Positions 1 to 7,663 of a stretch of DNA of 64,000 nt are shown here, in pieces (the first letter of the stretch is position 1; every line of letters begins with the position of its first letter). Under the pieces are notes generated by a model. It was not told where the DNA came from and did not search any database. It was given only the letters and a program-made list of their open reading frames with translations. The stretch covers positions 80,035 to 144,034 of the forward strand of contig NZ_JABMKY010000021.1 in assembly GCF_013204845.1 (NCBI RefSeq), read 5' to 3'. A program made the position numbers and the translations under genes. The DNA is from Paenibacillus qinlingensis (GTDB taxonomy: Bacteria > Bacillota > Bacilli > Paenibacillales > NBRC-103111).

Positions 1-567
1 GCCAGTATGGCAGGGTATGCCTTCTCGAAGCTTCGCTTCAAGGGAAGAGGATTCCTGTTCGGCCTGTTACTAATGTCCATGATGATTCCTTACCAAGTTA
101 CACAGGTTCCCTTGTACATTCTAGTTGTGAATGTATTTAATTTGCAAGATACGTATAGTGCCTTAATTATGCCGGGACTAGTAACCGTATATAACATTTT
201 CTTGGCGAAACAATTCATGAGCAGTATCCCGAACGAGATTATGGAAAGTGCCAAAATTGAAGGATGCAGCCAGTTCCAAATTTATATTCGTATCATTTTG
301 CCACTATCCAAAACGGTTATGGCAGTTATGGCGATTCTAACCTTTATGGATAGCTGGAACACCTTTTTCTGGCCGCTTCTCGTTACGAACACGATGGAAA
401 TGCAGACGATTCAGGTTGGTCTCAAAAACTTCCGTTTTGCCAACACGACGTATATCGCGCCAATGATGGCAGGGGCAACAATCTCAGCCTTACCAATGTT
501 TGTTCTATTCTTTAGCCTACAAAAATACTTCTTGGAAGGCGTAACGGTAGGTGCGGTGAAGGGCTAA
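1..567 (+). CDS. Carbohydrate ABC transporter permease, MalG-type (5' end cut by window)
   Basis: Inner-membrane permease of a binding-protein-dependent sugar ABC importer. The frame is open from base 1 and enters mid-protein, so the first membrane helices lie outside the window. The visible 188 residues carry hydrophobic segments and the cytoplasmic EAA-type loop (EIMESAKIEGCSQFQIY) that docks onto the ATPase, followed by the ILPLSK turn typical of this family. The C-terminus ends in VGAVKG, usual for MalG-like permeases. It is followed 28 bases later by a GNAT gene and then muropeptide-degrading genes, so the substrate is probably a cell-wall amino sugar or disaccharide. That is an inference from context. 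The partner permease and binding protein should lie upstream. Confidence 0.9.
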   Translation, partial: ASMAGYAFSKLRFKGRGFLFGLLLMSMMIPYQVTQVPLYILVVNVFNLQDTYSALIMPGLVTVYNIFLAKQFMSSIPNEIMESAKIEGCSQFQIYIRIILPLSKTVMAVMAILTFMDSWNTFFWPLLVTNTMEMQTIQVGLKNFRFANTTYIAPMMAGATISALPMFVLFFSLQKYFLEGVTVGAVKG

Positions 568-595
568 TCTCGGGTCAAAAGGAGGCAACTGCAGC

Positions 596-1564
596 ATGTT
601 GGTAACATGGGATGCTTCCTATCGGCACGCCGTCATCGCATTATGGAATGAAGCCGCGGTGAAGGATGGCTATAAGGAGCTTACAGAACAAAGCTTTGAT
701 GGGATCTTTGCGGAAAATCGTTACTTTGATAAGGACAGTACGTTTCTTCTTCTAGCCAAAGATAAGGTCGTCGGTTATGCCTGTGGGTGTACAGGGGATG
801 ATCTTCCGCTTGGCGATGTGGCTGGATATATCACGTGTATCGTGTTAGCAAGCGGTTATGACACTGAGGACAATTATTTAATGCTATTAACTGCTTTGGA
901 AGATCGTTTTAAACATTTGGGTAAAAAGCAAGCCGACATTCTCTTTTTCAATCCGATGTTATTGCCATGGTATATCCCAGATACTCCTCAGCATGAGCAT
1001 AATAATGCCCCGGGTGTACCGGTAGATAGTATGTTATATACATTTTTGCTTGGTGCAGGCTATGTCGAACGTGCGAAGCAATGCGCCATGTATCTCCATT
1101 TGTCAGCGTTTACGATGCCAGAGGAATACAGCGTGAAAGAAACCAAAGCGAGCGCCCAAGGGTACACAATCGAACTGTTTGACCCGGGTAAGCACGTTGG
1201 TGTGGCAGACATGCTGGAGGGCTTTGGGAATCCGTTATGGCAAAAGGAGATCAGCGGATCCACGGAAAATGGCGTGCCTGTTGTCATCGCTGCTTATCAA
1301 GGCAAGACCATTGGCTTCGCAGGACCCGTCATTCGTCAAGCGAATGGGCGAGGATATTTTGCCGGTATCGGTGTGCTTCCTGAGCACGAGGGTCATGGTT
1401 TAGGCAGTCTCTTATTTTACAAGCTATGTGAAGCGTTTCAAGAAATAGGGACCGAATACATGTCGTTATTTACAGGCATATCGAATCCAGCGATCCGGAT
1501 TTATGAACGAGCAGGTTTTCAAACTGTGAAACTATTTGCTGTCATGAGAAGGGAGTTTGCATAA
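596..1564 (+). CDS. GNAT-family N-acetyltransferase, two-domain (322 aa)
   Basis: Predicted acetyl-CoA-dependent N-acetyltransferase. The C-terminal half has the GNAT core: a beta strand with YFAGIGVLPEHEGHGLGSLL, which contains the acetyl-CoA pyrophosphate loop (Q/R-x-x-G-x-G/A; here H-E-G-H-G-L-G), then ISNPAIRIYERAGFQ, the usual helix-strand ending. The N-terminal half resembles a second, degenerate GNAT fold. At 322 aa it is about twice the single-domain size. The start has a clear AAGGAGG 10 bases upstream. It overlaps the next gene by one base and so is probably cotranscribed with the permease and the deacetylase. Acetylation of an amino sugar released from the cell wall is plausible, but nothing in the sequence fixes the substrate. 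Confidence 0.8.
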   Translation: MLVTWDASYRHAVIALWNEAAVKDGYKELTEQSFDGIFAENRYFDKDSTFLLLAKDKVVGYACGCTGDDLPLGDVAGYITCIVLASGYDTEDNYLMLLTALEDRFKHLGKKQADILFFNPMLLPWYIPDTPQHEHNNAPGVPVDSMLYTFLLGAGYVERAKQCAMYLHLSAFTMPEEYSVKETKASAQGYTIELFDPGKHVGVADMLEGFGNPLWQKEISGSTENGVPVVIAAYQGKTIGFAGPVIRQANGRGYFAGIGVLPEHEGHGLGSLLFYKLCEAFQEIGTEYMSLFTGISNPAIRIYERAGFQTVKLFAVMRREFA

Positions 1565-2268
1565 TGAGCGAGCCAAAATTGACCATTCTAGCTATCGGAG
1601 GTCACGTCGGAGATGCTGAATTAACAGCAGGCGGTGTATTAGCCCATCATTCTCTGAAAGGTGATCGAATTGTTACTTTAGCGTTAACTGCTGGGGAACG
1701 TGGCGTTCCTGCTGGGCAAGACATGAAGGAATATCGTGCACAAAAAGTGAATGAGGCTAAAACGTTTGCTGAGATGTTAGGCGGCGATTCCATCGTTTTT
1801 GACATTCCGGACGGTGAACTGCAAGATAACGAAGAAATGCGCTATCGGGTATGCGATGTAATTCGCGACGTGAAGCCGAACGTGATCATTACGCATTTTA
1901 AAAATAGCATGCATAAGGATCATATGACGACTCACCGTATTGTGAATGATGCGCGCTTTTTCGCTGGGCTAGCCTCGTTTGAGAGAGAGAAGCCAGCTCA
2001 CTTTGCAGCAAAATTGTATTACGCTGAGAACTGGGAGGATGCCGTTGACTACGTTCCTTACGTTTATGTCGATTTCCCTAAAGAGGCGTTTGATCTGTGG
2101 GTGAAGGCGGTTTCGACTCATTGGTTCGTGACAGGCAGTAAATCGTTCCAATACTTGGAGTACTACAAGCATCTGATGCGCGTACGCGGTCTTGAAGCGA
2201 GAAAAGAATATGCGCAGACGTTCATGGTTCCTGAAGAAACAATGCGGATTCGTCAATCGGAATTATAA
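1564..2268 (+). CDS. PIG-L family deacetylase (LmbE/BshB-like)
   Basis: Zinc-dependent deacetylase of the PIG-L/LmbE fold, whose members remove the acetyl group from N-acetylglucosamine conjugates. The 234-aa length is typical. The N-terminal metal motif is usually A-H-P-D-D-E. Here it reads GGHVGDAEL, so the metal-binding His and the following acidic residues are present but the proline is missing and the spacing is altered. The second motif HKDHMTTH supplies the other histidine ligands. The start codon overlaps the stop of the GNAT gene (TAATG), showing translational coupling. The acetyltransferase/deacetylase pair next to amino-sugar catabolic genes points to acetylation control of muropeptide sugars. 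This role is inferred. Confidence 0.85.
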   Translation: MSEPKLTILAIGGHVGDAELTAGGVLAHHSLKGDRIVTLALTAGERGVPAGQDMKEYRAQKVNEAKTFAEMLGGDSIVFDIPDGELQDNEEMRYRVCDVIRDVKPNVIITHFKNSMHKDHMTTHRIVNDARFFAGLASFEREKPAHFAAKLYYAENWEDAVDYVPYVYVDFPKEAFDLWVKAVSTHWFVTGSKSFQYLEYYKHLMRVRGLEARKEYAQTFMVPEETMRIRQSEL

Positions 2269-2312
2269 AACTATTAAAATGAAATCATAAAAACTAAATC
2301 ATAAAAAATACC

Positions 2313-2352
2313 AAATGACTGTAACGAGGCTTAAGCTTGTTGCAGTCATTTT
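2313..2352 (+). terminator. Stem-loop, possible terminator or processing hairpin
   Basis: AAATGACTG and CAGTCATTT arms, with AAC/GTT extending the stem, enclose a 13-base loop. Only a short T/A stretch follows, so termination may be partial. It separates the deacetylase gene from namZ. Confidence 0.5.
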
Positions 2353-2381
2353 AAAATCAAGGCAAGGTTGGGGAGGCAGCA

Positions 2382-3521
2382 ATGATCTTAAACGGTATCG
2401 ATTGTATAGATAAATATGCTCACTTGTTCGTAGGTAAACGGGTTGGGCTAATTACAGCACCTACGGGATTAAACAAGGATTTTGTATCGACGATACAAAT
2501 CTTTCATGAGAAGTTCAACCTAGTGGCCTTGTTCTCTCCAGAGCACGGGGTTCGTGGTGATCTAGCAGCTGGTGCGCTGGTCGACACGTATGTGGATCCG
2601 CTGACGGGGGTTCCCGTCTATAGCTTGTACCGGAAAGATTCCAAACGTCTGACTCAGGAAATGCTGGATGAGGTCGACATCATTGTCTACGATATCCAAG
2701 ATGTAGGAACTCGTTATTATACATTCATATATACGATGCTTTATGCTTTAGAAGATTGTGCGCAAGCGGGCAAAGAATTTGTCGTTCTGGACCGCATCAA
2801 TCCGCTGGATGGCGTAACTGTAGAAGGTAATGTGCTTAAAAGCGGCTTCGAATCCTTTGTGGGCAACTACCCGCTTAGTGTTCGATATGGACTTACGCCA
2901 GGAGAGGTCGCTATGATGGCGAACGATGAAAGGCAATTGAACTGCAAGCTGCATGTCGTGCGCTGTGAAGGTTGGGAACGAAATATGCTGTTCTCGGACA
3001 CGGGACGTCCATGGATTATGCCTTCGATCGGCATACCTCGTTTTGAGACGGTCGTGCTCTATCCCGGCACTTGTATAATTGAAGGAACGAATCTATCGGA
3101 AGGCAGAGGAACGACAGCCCCGTTTGAGATCATAGGTGCTCCGTTCATTGATGCATACCAGTTAGCGGATGAAATGAATGCGAAGAAATTGCCAGGCGTT
3201 GTATTCCGTCCCGTTTATTTCAAGCCGTCATTTTCCAAATTCCAGGGAGAACATTGCGCAGGCGTGCAAATTCACGTGCTCGACAACCGTGCGGTTCGCC
3301 CCATCGATATCGGCGTTACGTTGATGTACACGATTCAGAAAAATTATGAGCAATTTTCATTTTTACCCCCTTTTAGAGAGGGCTCAAGGCCATTCATCGA
3401 TTTGCTTGGCGGCGGCAGCCACTACCGAGAAACAGGGGTCGATGTTCCGGTTATGCTGGAACAATTCCGTGAGGAGAGCCGTGAATTTGCTCGGAGAAAA
3501 CAACCCTATCATTTGTATTAG
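2382..3521 (+). CDS. namZ: Exo-beta-N-acetylmuramidase NamZ (DUF1343, GH171)
   Basis: Member of the DUF1343 family, whose Bacillus subtilis prototype (NamZ, formerly YbbC) removes terminal N-acetylmuramic acid from the non-reducing end of glycan fragments. The family signature SPEHGVRGD is at about residues 52-60, and later segments include YDIQDVGTRYYT and NLSEGRGTTAPF. The 379-aa product has no signal peptide (it begins MILNGIDCIDKYAH). The B. subtilis enzyme is exported, so hydrolysis here probably occurs in the cytoplasm on imported fragments. GGGGAGG lies 7 bases before the ATG. It is followed within 25 bases by the sugar kinase and then nagZ, the expected partner enzymes. Confidence 0.9.
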   Translation: MILNGIDCIDKYAHLFVGKRVGLITAPTGLNKDFVSTIQIFHEKFNLVALFSPEHGVRGDLAAGALVDTYVDPLTGVPVYSLYRKDSKRLTQEMLDEVDIIVYDIQDVGTRYYTFIYTMLYALEDCAQAGKEFVVLDRINPLDGVTVEGNVLKSGFESFVGNYPLSVRYGLTPGEVAMMANDERQLNCKLHVVRCEGWERNMLFSDTGRPWIMPSIGIPRFETVVLYPGTCIIEGTNLSEGRGTTAPFEIIGAPFIDAYQLADEMNAKKLPGVVFRPVYFKPSFSKFQGEHCAGVQIHVLDNRAVRPIDIGVTLMYTIQKNYEQFSFLPPFREGSRPFIDLLGGGSHYRETGVDVPVMLEQFREESREFARRKQPYHLY

Positions 3522-3546
3522 AAGCATCAGGAGGTGACGTTCATAT

Positions 3547-4461
3547 ATGAAGAAATATGCAGTGGGACTCGATGGTGGAGGTACCAAGACCGCAGTAACC
3601 ATCGTCGATGAGAGCGGTCAGGAGATTCACACGTTTACATCGGGGGCCATTAATTATAATGGTCAGGATGAGGCGAGCGTTGGGGCTAGTCTAGCGGAGA
3701 TTTTTCGGACAATCGATCGTGTATGCGATGGACTTCATCATTGCGCGCAAGTGTGCATCGGGGCGGCTGGCGTGAGCAATCCAACGGTCACGACCCGTTT
3801 GGAATCTAGTGTTCGGGCTTGTGGCTATGAGGGACCTTTGTTCATAACAGGCGATCAAGATACTGCGCTTTGCGGCGCGCATAACAGGGAACTTGGGATC
3901 ATCCTGATCGCAGGGACGGGTTCAATTTGTTATGGCAAAAATGAAGAGGGTGACACCCATCGTGCTGGCGGTTATGGCTATCTCATTGACGATGAGGGCA
4001 GTGGCTACAGTATAGGACGAGATCTGCTTTCTATCGTTGTACGAGCTCATGATGGCCGGGTGCCTGCGACGGTTATTACAGGAATGGTCTTTGAACAATT
4101 AGGCATGACCTCGATTGGGCAAATCATCCTGTTTGTCTATGACAAACAGACCAATAAGAAGGATATAGCAGCGCTTGCGCCTATTCTATCCAAAGCATGT
4201 GAGCTTGGGGATGAAGCGGCACTCGCTATCGCCGACAAAAGTGCTCATTCGTTGCTCGAGCTGGTTGTACCTGTTGCGGAAAAGCTTTCGATGCAGGAAG
4301 GTGTTCTTGCGATGGCTGGGAGTGCACTGCTTAAGAATAGCTTTATTCAAACAGCTTTTATGAATGGGCTCAAAGAACGTTATCCAGCTATGACCTGTAT
4401 AACGCCGAAGAGAGATGCCGCTAGCGGTGCTGCGCTGATGGCGCTGAACCGTTTGCAGTGA
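3547..4461 (+). CDS. BadF/BadG-type N-acetylglucosamine/N-acetylmuramate kinase
   Basis: ASKHA-fold sugar kinase of the BadF/BadG/BcrA/BcrD group. The phosphate-1 loop is GLDGGGTKTAV at residues 8-18, a central GDQDTALCGAH holds the catalytic Asp, and IAGTGSICYGKN is the phosphate-2 loop. The 304-aa length matches eukaryotic-type GlcNAc kinases and clostridial MurK, which phosphorylates GlcNAc and MurNAc at C6. The gene sits between namZ and nagZ, which release MurNAc and GlcNAc, so it probably phosphorylates one or both products. The RBS AGGAGGTGA is strong. No MurQ etherase, needed to convert MurNAc-6-phosphate, is in the window; it may lie upstream of base 1. Confidence 0.85.
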   Translation: MKKYAVGLDGGGTKTAVTIVDESGQEIHTFTSGAINYNGQDEASVGASLAEIFRTIDRVCDGLHHCAQVCIGAAGVSNPTVTTRLESSVRACGYEGPLFITGDQDTALCGAHNRELGIILIAGTGSICYGKNEEGDTHRAGGYGYLIDDEGSGYSIGRDLLSIVVRAHDGRVPATVITGMVFEQLGMTSIGQIILFVYDKQTNKKDIAALAPILSKACELGDEAALAIADKSAHSLLELVVPVAEKLSMQEGVLAMAGSALLKNSFIQTAFMNGLKERYPAMTCITPKRDAASGAALMALNRLQ

Positions 4462-4487
4462 TTATGTGATGAGGGATGGTAGTAAAC

Positions 4488-6110
4488 ATGAGAGAAATGA
4501 ATGAAATGTCGCTGCAGGAGAAAATCGGGCAGATGATTCTTTGCGGATTTGAAGGCACGGAACCGTCCCAATCGCTGGAAACGCTAATTGCGGAACAGCG
4601 CATCGGCGGTGTTATCTATTTTGCACGGAATGTACAGAATACGAAGCAGATTGCTGAGTTATCCGGCAGCTTACAGGCGATTGCAGAGCGTAATGGCACG
4701 TTGCCGCTCTGGATTTCCATCGATCAAGAGGGAGGCATGGTTGCTCGGATTACCGAAGGGGTTGCCCTTATGCCGGGATCTATGGCGTTGGCTGCTGGGG
4801 ATGCAGGTCCAGAAGGCGCGTATGAAGCAGCGTTTATCTCGGGTAAAGAGCTGCGTTCGCTTGGTATCAATCTGAATTTTGCACCGGATCTGGACGTGAA
4901 CAACAATCCGGATAACCCGGTTATTGGTGTGCGCTCATTCGGTGAATCACCCGAGAAAGTCGCTCAGTATGGCCGAGAGGCTGTGCGGGGCTTTCAAGAA
5001 GCGAATGTTGTGGCAACCGCTAAGCACTTCCCTGGACATGGGGACACGAATACCGATTCCCATCTGGATTTGCCGACGATCACACATGATGAAGAGCGGA
5101 TCCGCGCGGTGGAGCTTGTACCTTTTGTAGAGGCGATTGAGGGTGGAGTCGATGCGATTATGTCCTCGCATATTTATTTCCCGGCATTAGAATCTAAGAA
5201 GCTGCCGGTTACACTGTCGAAAACGGTGCTTACTGGATTGCTTCGTGAGGAGCTTGGTTATGACGGGGTCATCATGACCGATTGCATGGAGATGAATGCC
5301 ATTTCTGAGCATTACGGTACGGTTGCCGCTGCCGTTATGGCGGTTGAAGCAGGGGCTGATCTTGTGTTAATCAGCCACCGTCGTGATCTGCAGGTCGGCG
5401 CTATAGAGGCAATCGCGCAAGCAGTGCGCGAAGGGCGAATTACCGAAGCGCATATCGACGCTTCGGTGCAGCGATTGCTCGCGCTGAAAGCGCGCCGCGG
5501 GGTTATTGCGGAGCAGCCTCGTGCGACGGCTGCGCAAGAGGTAGGGACCGCGGCGCATTGTGCGGTTGCTGCGCGCCTCAGCGAAGCAAGCATCACGCTC
5601 GTCAAGGACGAGCAGCAGCTCTTGCCGCTGCCGCGCGTACGGACGCTGGCGATCACTGTGGCCGCGGCCGTTTCGTCGGGCGTCGACGAAGCGTACGCGG
5701 GCGTCGCAAGCTTGGGAGCTGCGCTGGCCGAGCACGGCTTGGACGTGATCGACCGCGTGCTCCCGCTTGCGGAGGTGAACGAGCGCAGCGCGGCGGTGCT
5801 TGCGGAAGCGGCGGCTGCGGAGCAGATCGTCATCGGGACGTACAACGCCCGATTCCATCCTGCGCAGGTCGCGCTGGTGCGCGAACTGCAAGCGCTCGGT
5901 AAGCCGCTGGTCGTTGTCGCGCTGCGCGTACCGTACGACCTGCTGGAGTTCCCGGACGTAGCGACGTTTGTCGCGTCCTACGAAAGCCGACCGCTAGCGC
6001 TGCATAGTACCGCGCGTGCCCTGCTTGGATTGGTGACACCGCAAGGGCGTTTGCCGGTGTCGCTAGGCACTGAGTATCCAGCAGGCTGGAGATGGGTAGA
6101 AGGGAAATAA
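4488..6110 (+). CDS. nagZ: Beta-N-acetylglucosaminidase NagZ (GH3)
   Basis: Glycoside hydrolase family 3 enzyme that cleaves beta-linked N-acetylglucosamine from muropeptides or disaccharides. It has the diagnostic NagZ loop KHFPGHGDTNTDSHLD, holding the His-Asp acid/base dyad, and the nucleophile region IMTDCMEM with D265. A GH3 C-terminal alpha/beta domain follows. An ATG at 4476 is also possible, but GAGGG is directly adjacent to it and suits the ATG at 4488 better. There is no signal peptide, unlike secreted B. subtilis NagZ, so it should act in the cytoplasm. From about 5400 to 6000 the coding DNA becomes markedly GC-rich and Ala/Arg-rich compared with the first half. Confidence 0.9.
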   Translation: MREMNEMSLQEKIGQMILCGFEGTEPSQSLETLIAEQRIGGVIYFARNVQNTKQIAELSGSLQAIAERNGTLPLWISIDQEGGMVARITEGVALMPGSMALAAGDAGPEGAYEAAFISGKELRSLGINLNFAPDLDVNNNPDNPVIGVRSFGESPEKVAQYGREAVRGFQEANVVATAKHFPGHGDTNTDSHLDLPTITHDEERIRAVELVPFVEAIEGGVDAIMSSHIYFPALESKKLPVTLSKTVLTGLLREELGYDGVIMTDCMEMNAISEHYGTVAAAVMAVEAGADLVLISHRRDLQVGAIEAIAQAVREGRITEAHIDASVQRLLALKARRGVIAEQPRATAAQEVGTAAHCAVAARLSEASITLVKDEQQLLPLPRVRTLAITVAAAVSSGVDEAYAGVASLGAALAEHGLDVIDRVLPLAEVNERSAAVLAEAAAAEQIVIGTYNARFHPAQVALVRELQALGKPLVVVALRVPYDLLEFPDVATFVASYESRPLALHSTARALLGLVTPQGRLPVSLGTEYPAGWRWVEGK

Positions 6111-6120
6111 TGGAATGGGA

Positions 6121-6480
6121 AAGTCGATTTTTCGCAGAGAAGCTGCTGCGTTTAGTCCGATTTCTCCGACTTAAATTGAGGATTACGACTGTAGTAAGAG
6201 CATTAGTCCGATTTTGCCGAACTACTTAACTGTTTATCTTGTGCGAGACTTGTAATTGTCGATTTAGTTAGGCTATTTAGGACTAATTGAGAGTTAAGGG
6301 GGAGCGTCAATAGATTAATTCGGTAATTTCGGACTATTCGACTAGTGGAGATTTGTAAGTCGATATTATCGACTTGCGGGAGCGCAGGATGGACTTTTGG
6401 AGTCTGTAAGTCGAATATTTCGACTATTTCCTCCTGCTGGGGTGATTTTTAGAGCGAGATAGTCGATATTATGGACTTAC
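6121..6480 (+). repeat. Intergenic hairpin-repeat array, family R1 (AGTCSGAT...)
   Basis: The 415-base gap between nagZ and the next gene is filled by short imperfect palindromes. Two forward copies (AGTCCGATTTCTCCGACT at 6154-6171, and 6205-6223) are followed by two inverted copies (6271-6286, CGGTAATTTCGGACTA at 6321-6336). Further hairpins follow: AAGTCGATATTATCGACTT at 6357-6375, AAGTCGAATATTTCGACT at 6408-6425, and a copy at 6461-6477. No ORF is convincing here. Confidence 0.75.
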
Positions 6481-6525
6481 TCACCCACTGGTCCAAAGCA
6501 ATAAAAGCGAGAGGAGCACTCCGGT

Positions 6526-7596
6526 ATGTCCAATTGGGATATTGCTAAGATAAGCAACTTCATCGAACAAGAAATTGCCGCAGGACATCTCCCTGGTGCG
6601 GTCCTTTATATCGCTCATAGAGGAAAGGAAATAGTAAAGCAAGCCTATGGGAGCCGAGTTATTTATCCGGAAGCTGCTCCGATGAGTGTAGACACGGTCT
6701 TTGATTTGGCTTCCCTGACCAAAGTGGTGGCAACGTTGCCAGTGGTACTTCAATTGATGGATCAAGGGAAACTTACGTTGGCTGATCCGATTGGGAATTT
6801 TTTGCCGCATTTTCGCTGCGATCAGGAAGAGCCCATTAGAATCGTACATCTGCTAACCCATTCTTCCGGGCTTAAGGCAGATATCTCGGGCATAAGAGGG
6901 TTGATGCATCTATCTCGAGATGAGCTGGTGGACCTGATCTTAAACGAACGGCCGCTTCATCCTCCAGGTACAAAAGTTGTGTATAGCGACATTGGCATGA
7001 TTTTGCTTTATCTGATCATTGAATCTGTGACCGGTGAAGCATTCGACACCTATCTCAAACGGGAAATATTTGAACCGATGGAGATGATGGAAACGGGGTT
7101 TAGTCCTACCTTTGCGGCAACGCGTTATGCGGCTACCGAGTTTTCGGAACATCGTCAAGCGTACAAGGCAGGCATTGTTCACGATGAAAAAGCGGAACTC
7201 ATGCATGGAGTAAGCAGTCATGCGGGGCTATTCTCGACGGTTCACGATGTAGCGAATTATGCTGAAATGATACGCCAGAAAGGCGTTTTTAAGGGCCGAC
7301 GAATTATTTCCAGAGCAGCTATAGAGCTGTCATCCCGAAACTTCACGCCGTATGATCAAGAATTTCGAGGGTTAGGTTGGTTGCTGAAAAATCCGAGCAG
7401 CTTCCAGTTTAGCGGCGATTATGCATCCGAGCAATCATTCGGGCACACAGGCTTTACAGGCACGAGCCTGTTGTTCGAACCTGAGCAAGATCTACAGGTC
7501 ATTTTACTTACTAACCGGGTTCATTTTGGGCGAACGGAACATATTTTGCAGATTCGGCCAAGGTTACACAATCTCATACTTTCTCAATCCCAATAG
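6526..7596 (+). CDS. Serine hydrolase, class C beta-lactamase fold (AmiE-like)
   Basis: Penicillin-binding-protein/beta-lactamase-fold serine hydrolase. Active-site motifs are visible: S63-L-T-K66 (SxxK), Y153-S-D (YxN type) and a late HTGFTG replacing the KTG box. At 356 aa, without a signal peptide, it is shorter than the exported AmiE (YbbE) of B. subtilis, encoded beside NamZ and NagZ there, which cleaves the MurNAc-L-Ala bond. Sharing that gene neighbourhood makes a muropeptide amidase or peptidase the best guess. D,D-carboxypeptidase or esterase activity cannot be excluded. GAGAGGA lies upstream of the ATG. A rho-independent terminator follows 17 bases after the stop. Confidence 0.8.
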   Translation: MSNWDIAKISNFIEQEIAAGHLPGAVLYIAHRGKEIVKQAYGSRVIYPEAAPMSVDTVFDLASLTKVVATLPVVLQLMDQGKLTLADPIGNFLPHFRCDQEEPIRIVHLLTHSSGLKADISGIRGLMHLSRDELVDLILNERPLHPPGTKVVYSDIGMILLYLIIESVTGEAFDTYLKREIFEPMEMMETGFSPTFAATRYAATEFSEHRQAYKAGIVHDEKAELMHGVSSHAGLFSTVHDVANYAEMIRQKGVFKGRRIISRAAIELSSRNFTPYDQEFRGLGWLLKNPSSFQFSGDYASEQSFGHTGFTGTSLLFEPEQDLQVILLTNRVHFGRTEHILQIRPRLHNLILSQSQ

Positions 7597-7613
7597 CTGT
7601 GTTGAAAAAAATA

Positions 7614-7640
7614 GAGCCTCCCGTTTGGGAGGCTCCTTTC
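7614..7640. terminator. Rho-independent terminator, probably bidirectional
   Basis: GAGCCTCCC / GGGAGGCTC form a 9-bp stem with a GTTT loop. An A-run lies on the left and CTTTC on the right. It sits between convergent genes. Confidence 0.85.
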
Positions 7641-7663
7641 AGAACCGCTGATGAGGCGGGTTC

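Noticed and set aside
5312..5891. Long minus-strand open frames opposite nagZ
   Set aside because: They lie in a GC-rich part of a strongly supported gene on the other strand and are low-complexity (Ala/Arg/Ser).
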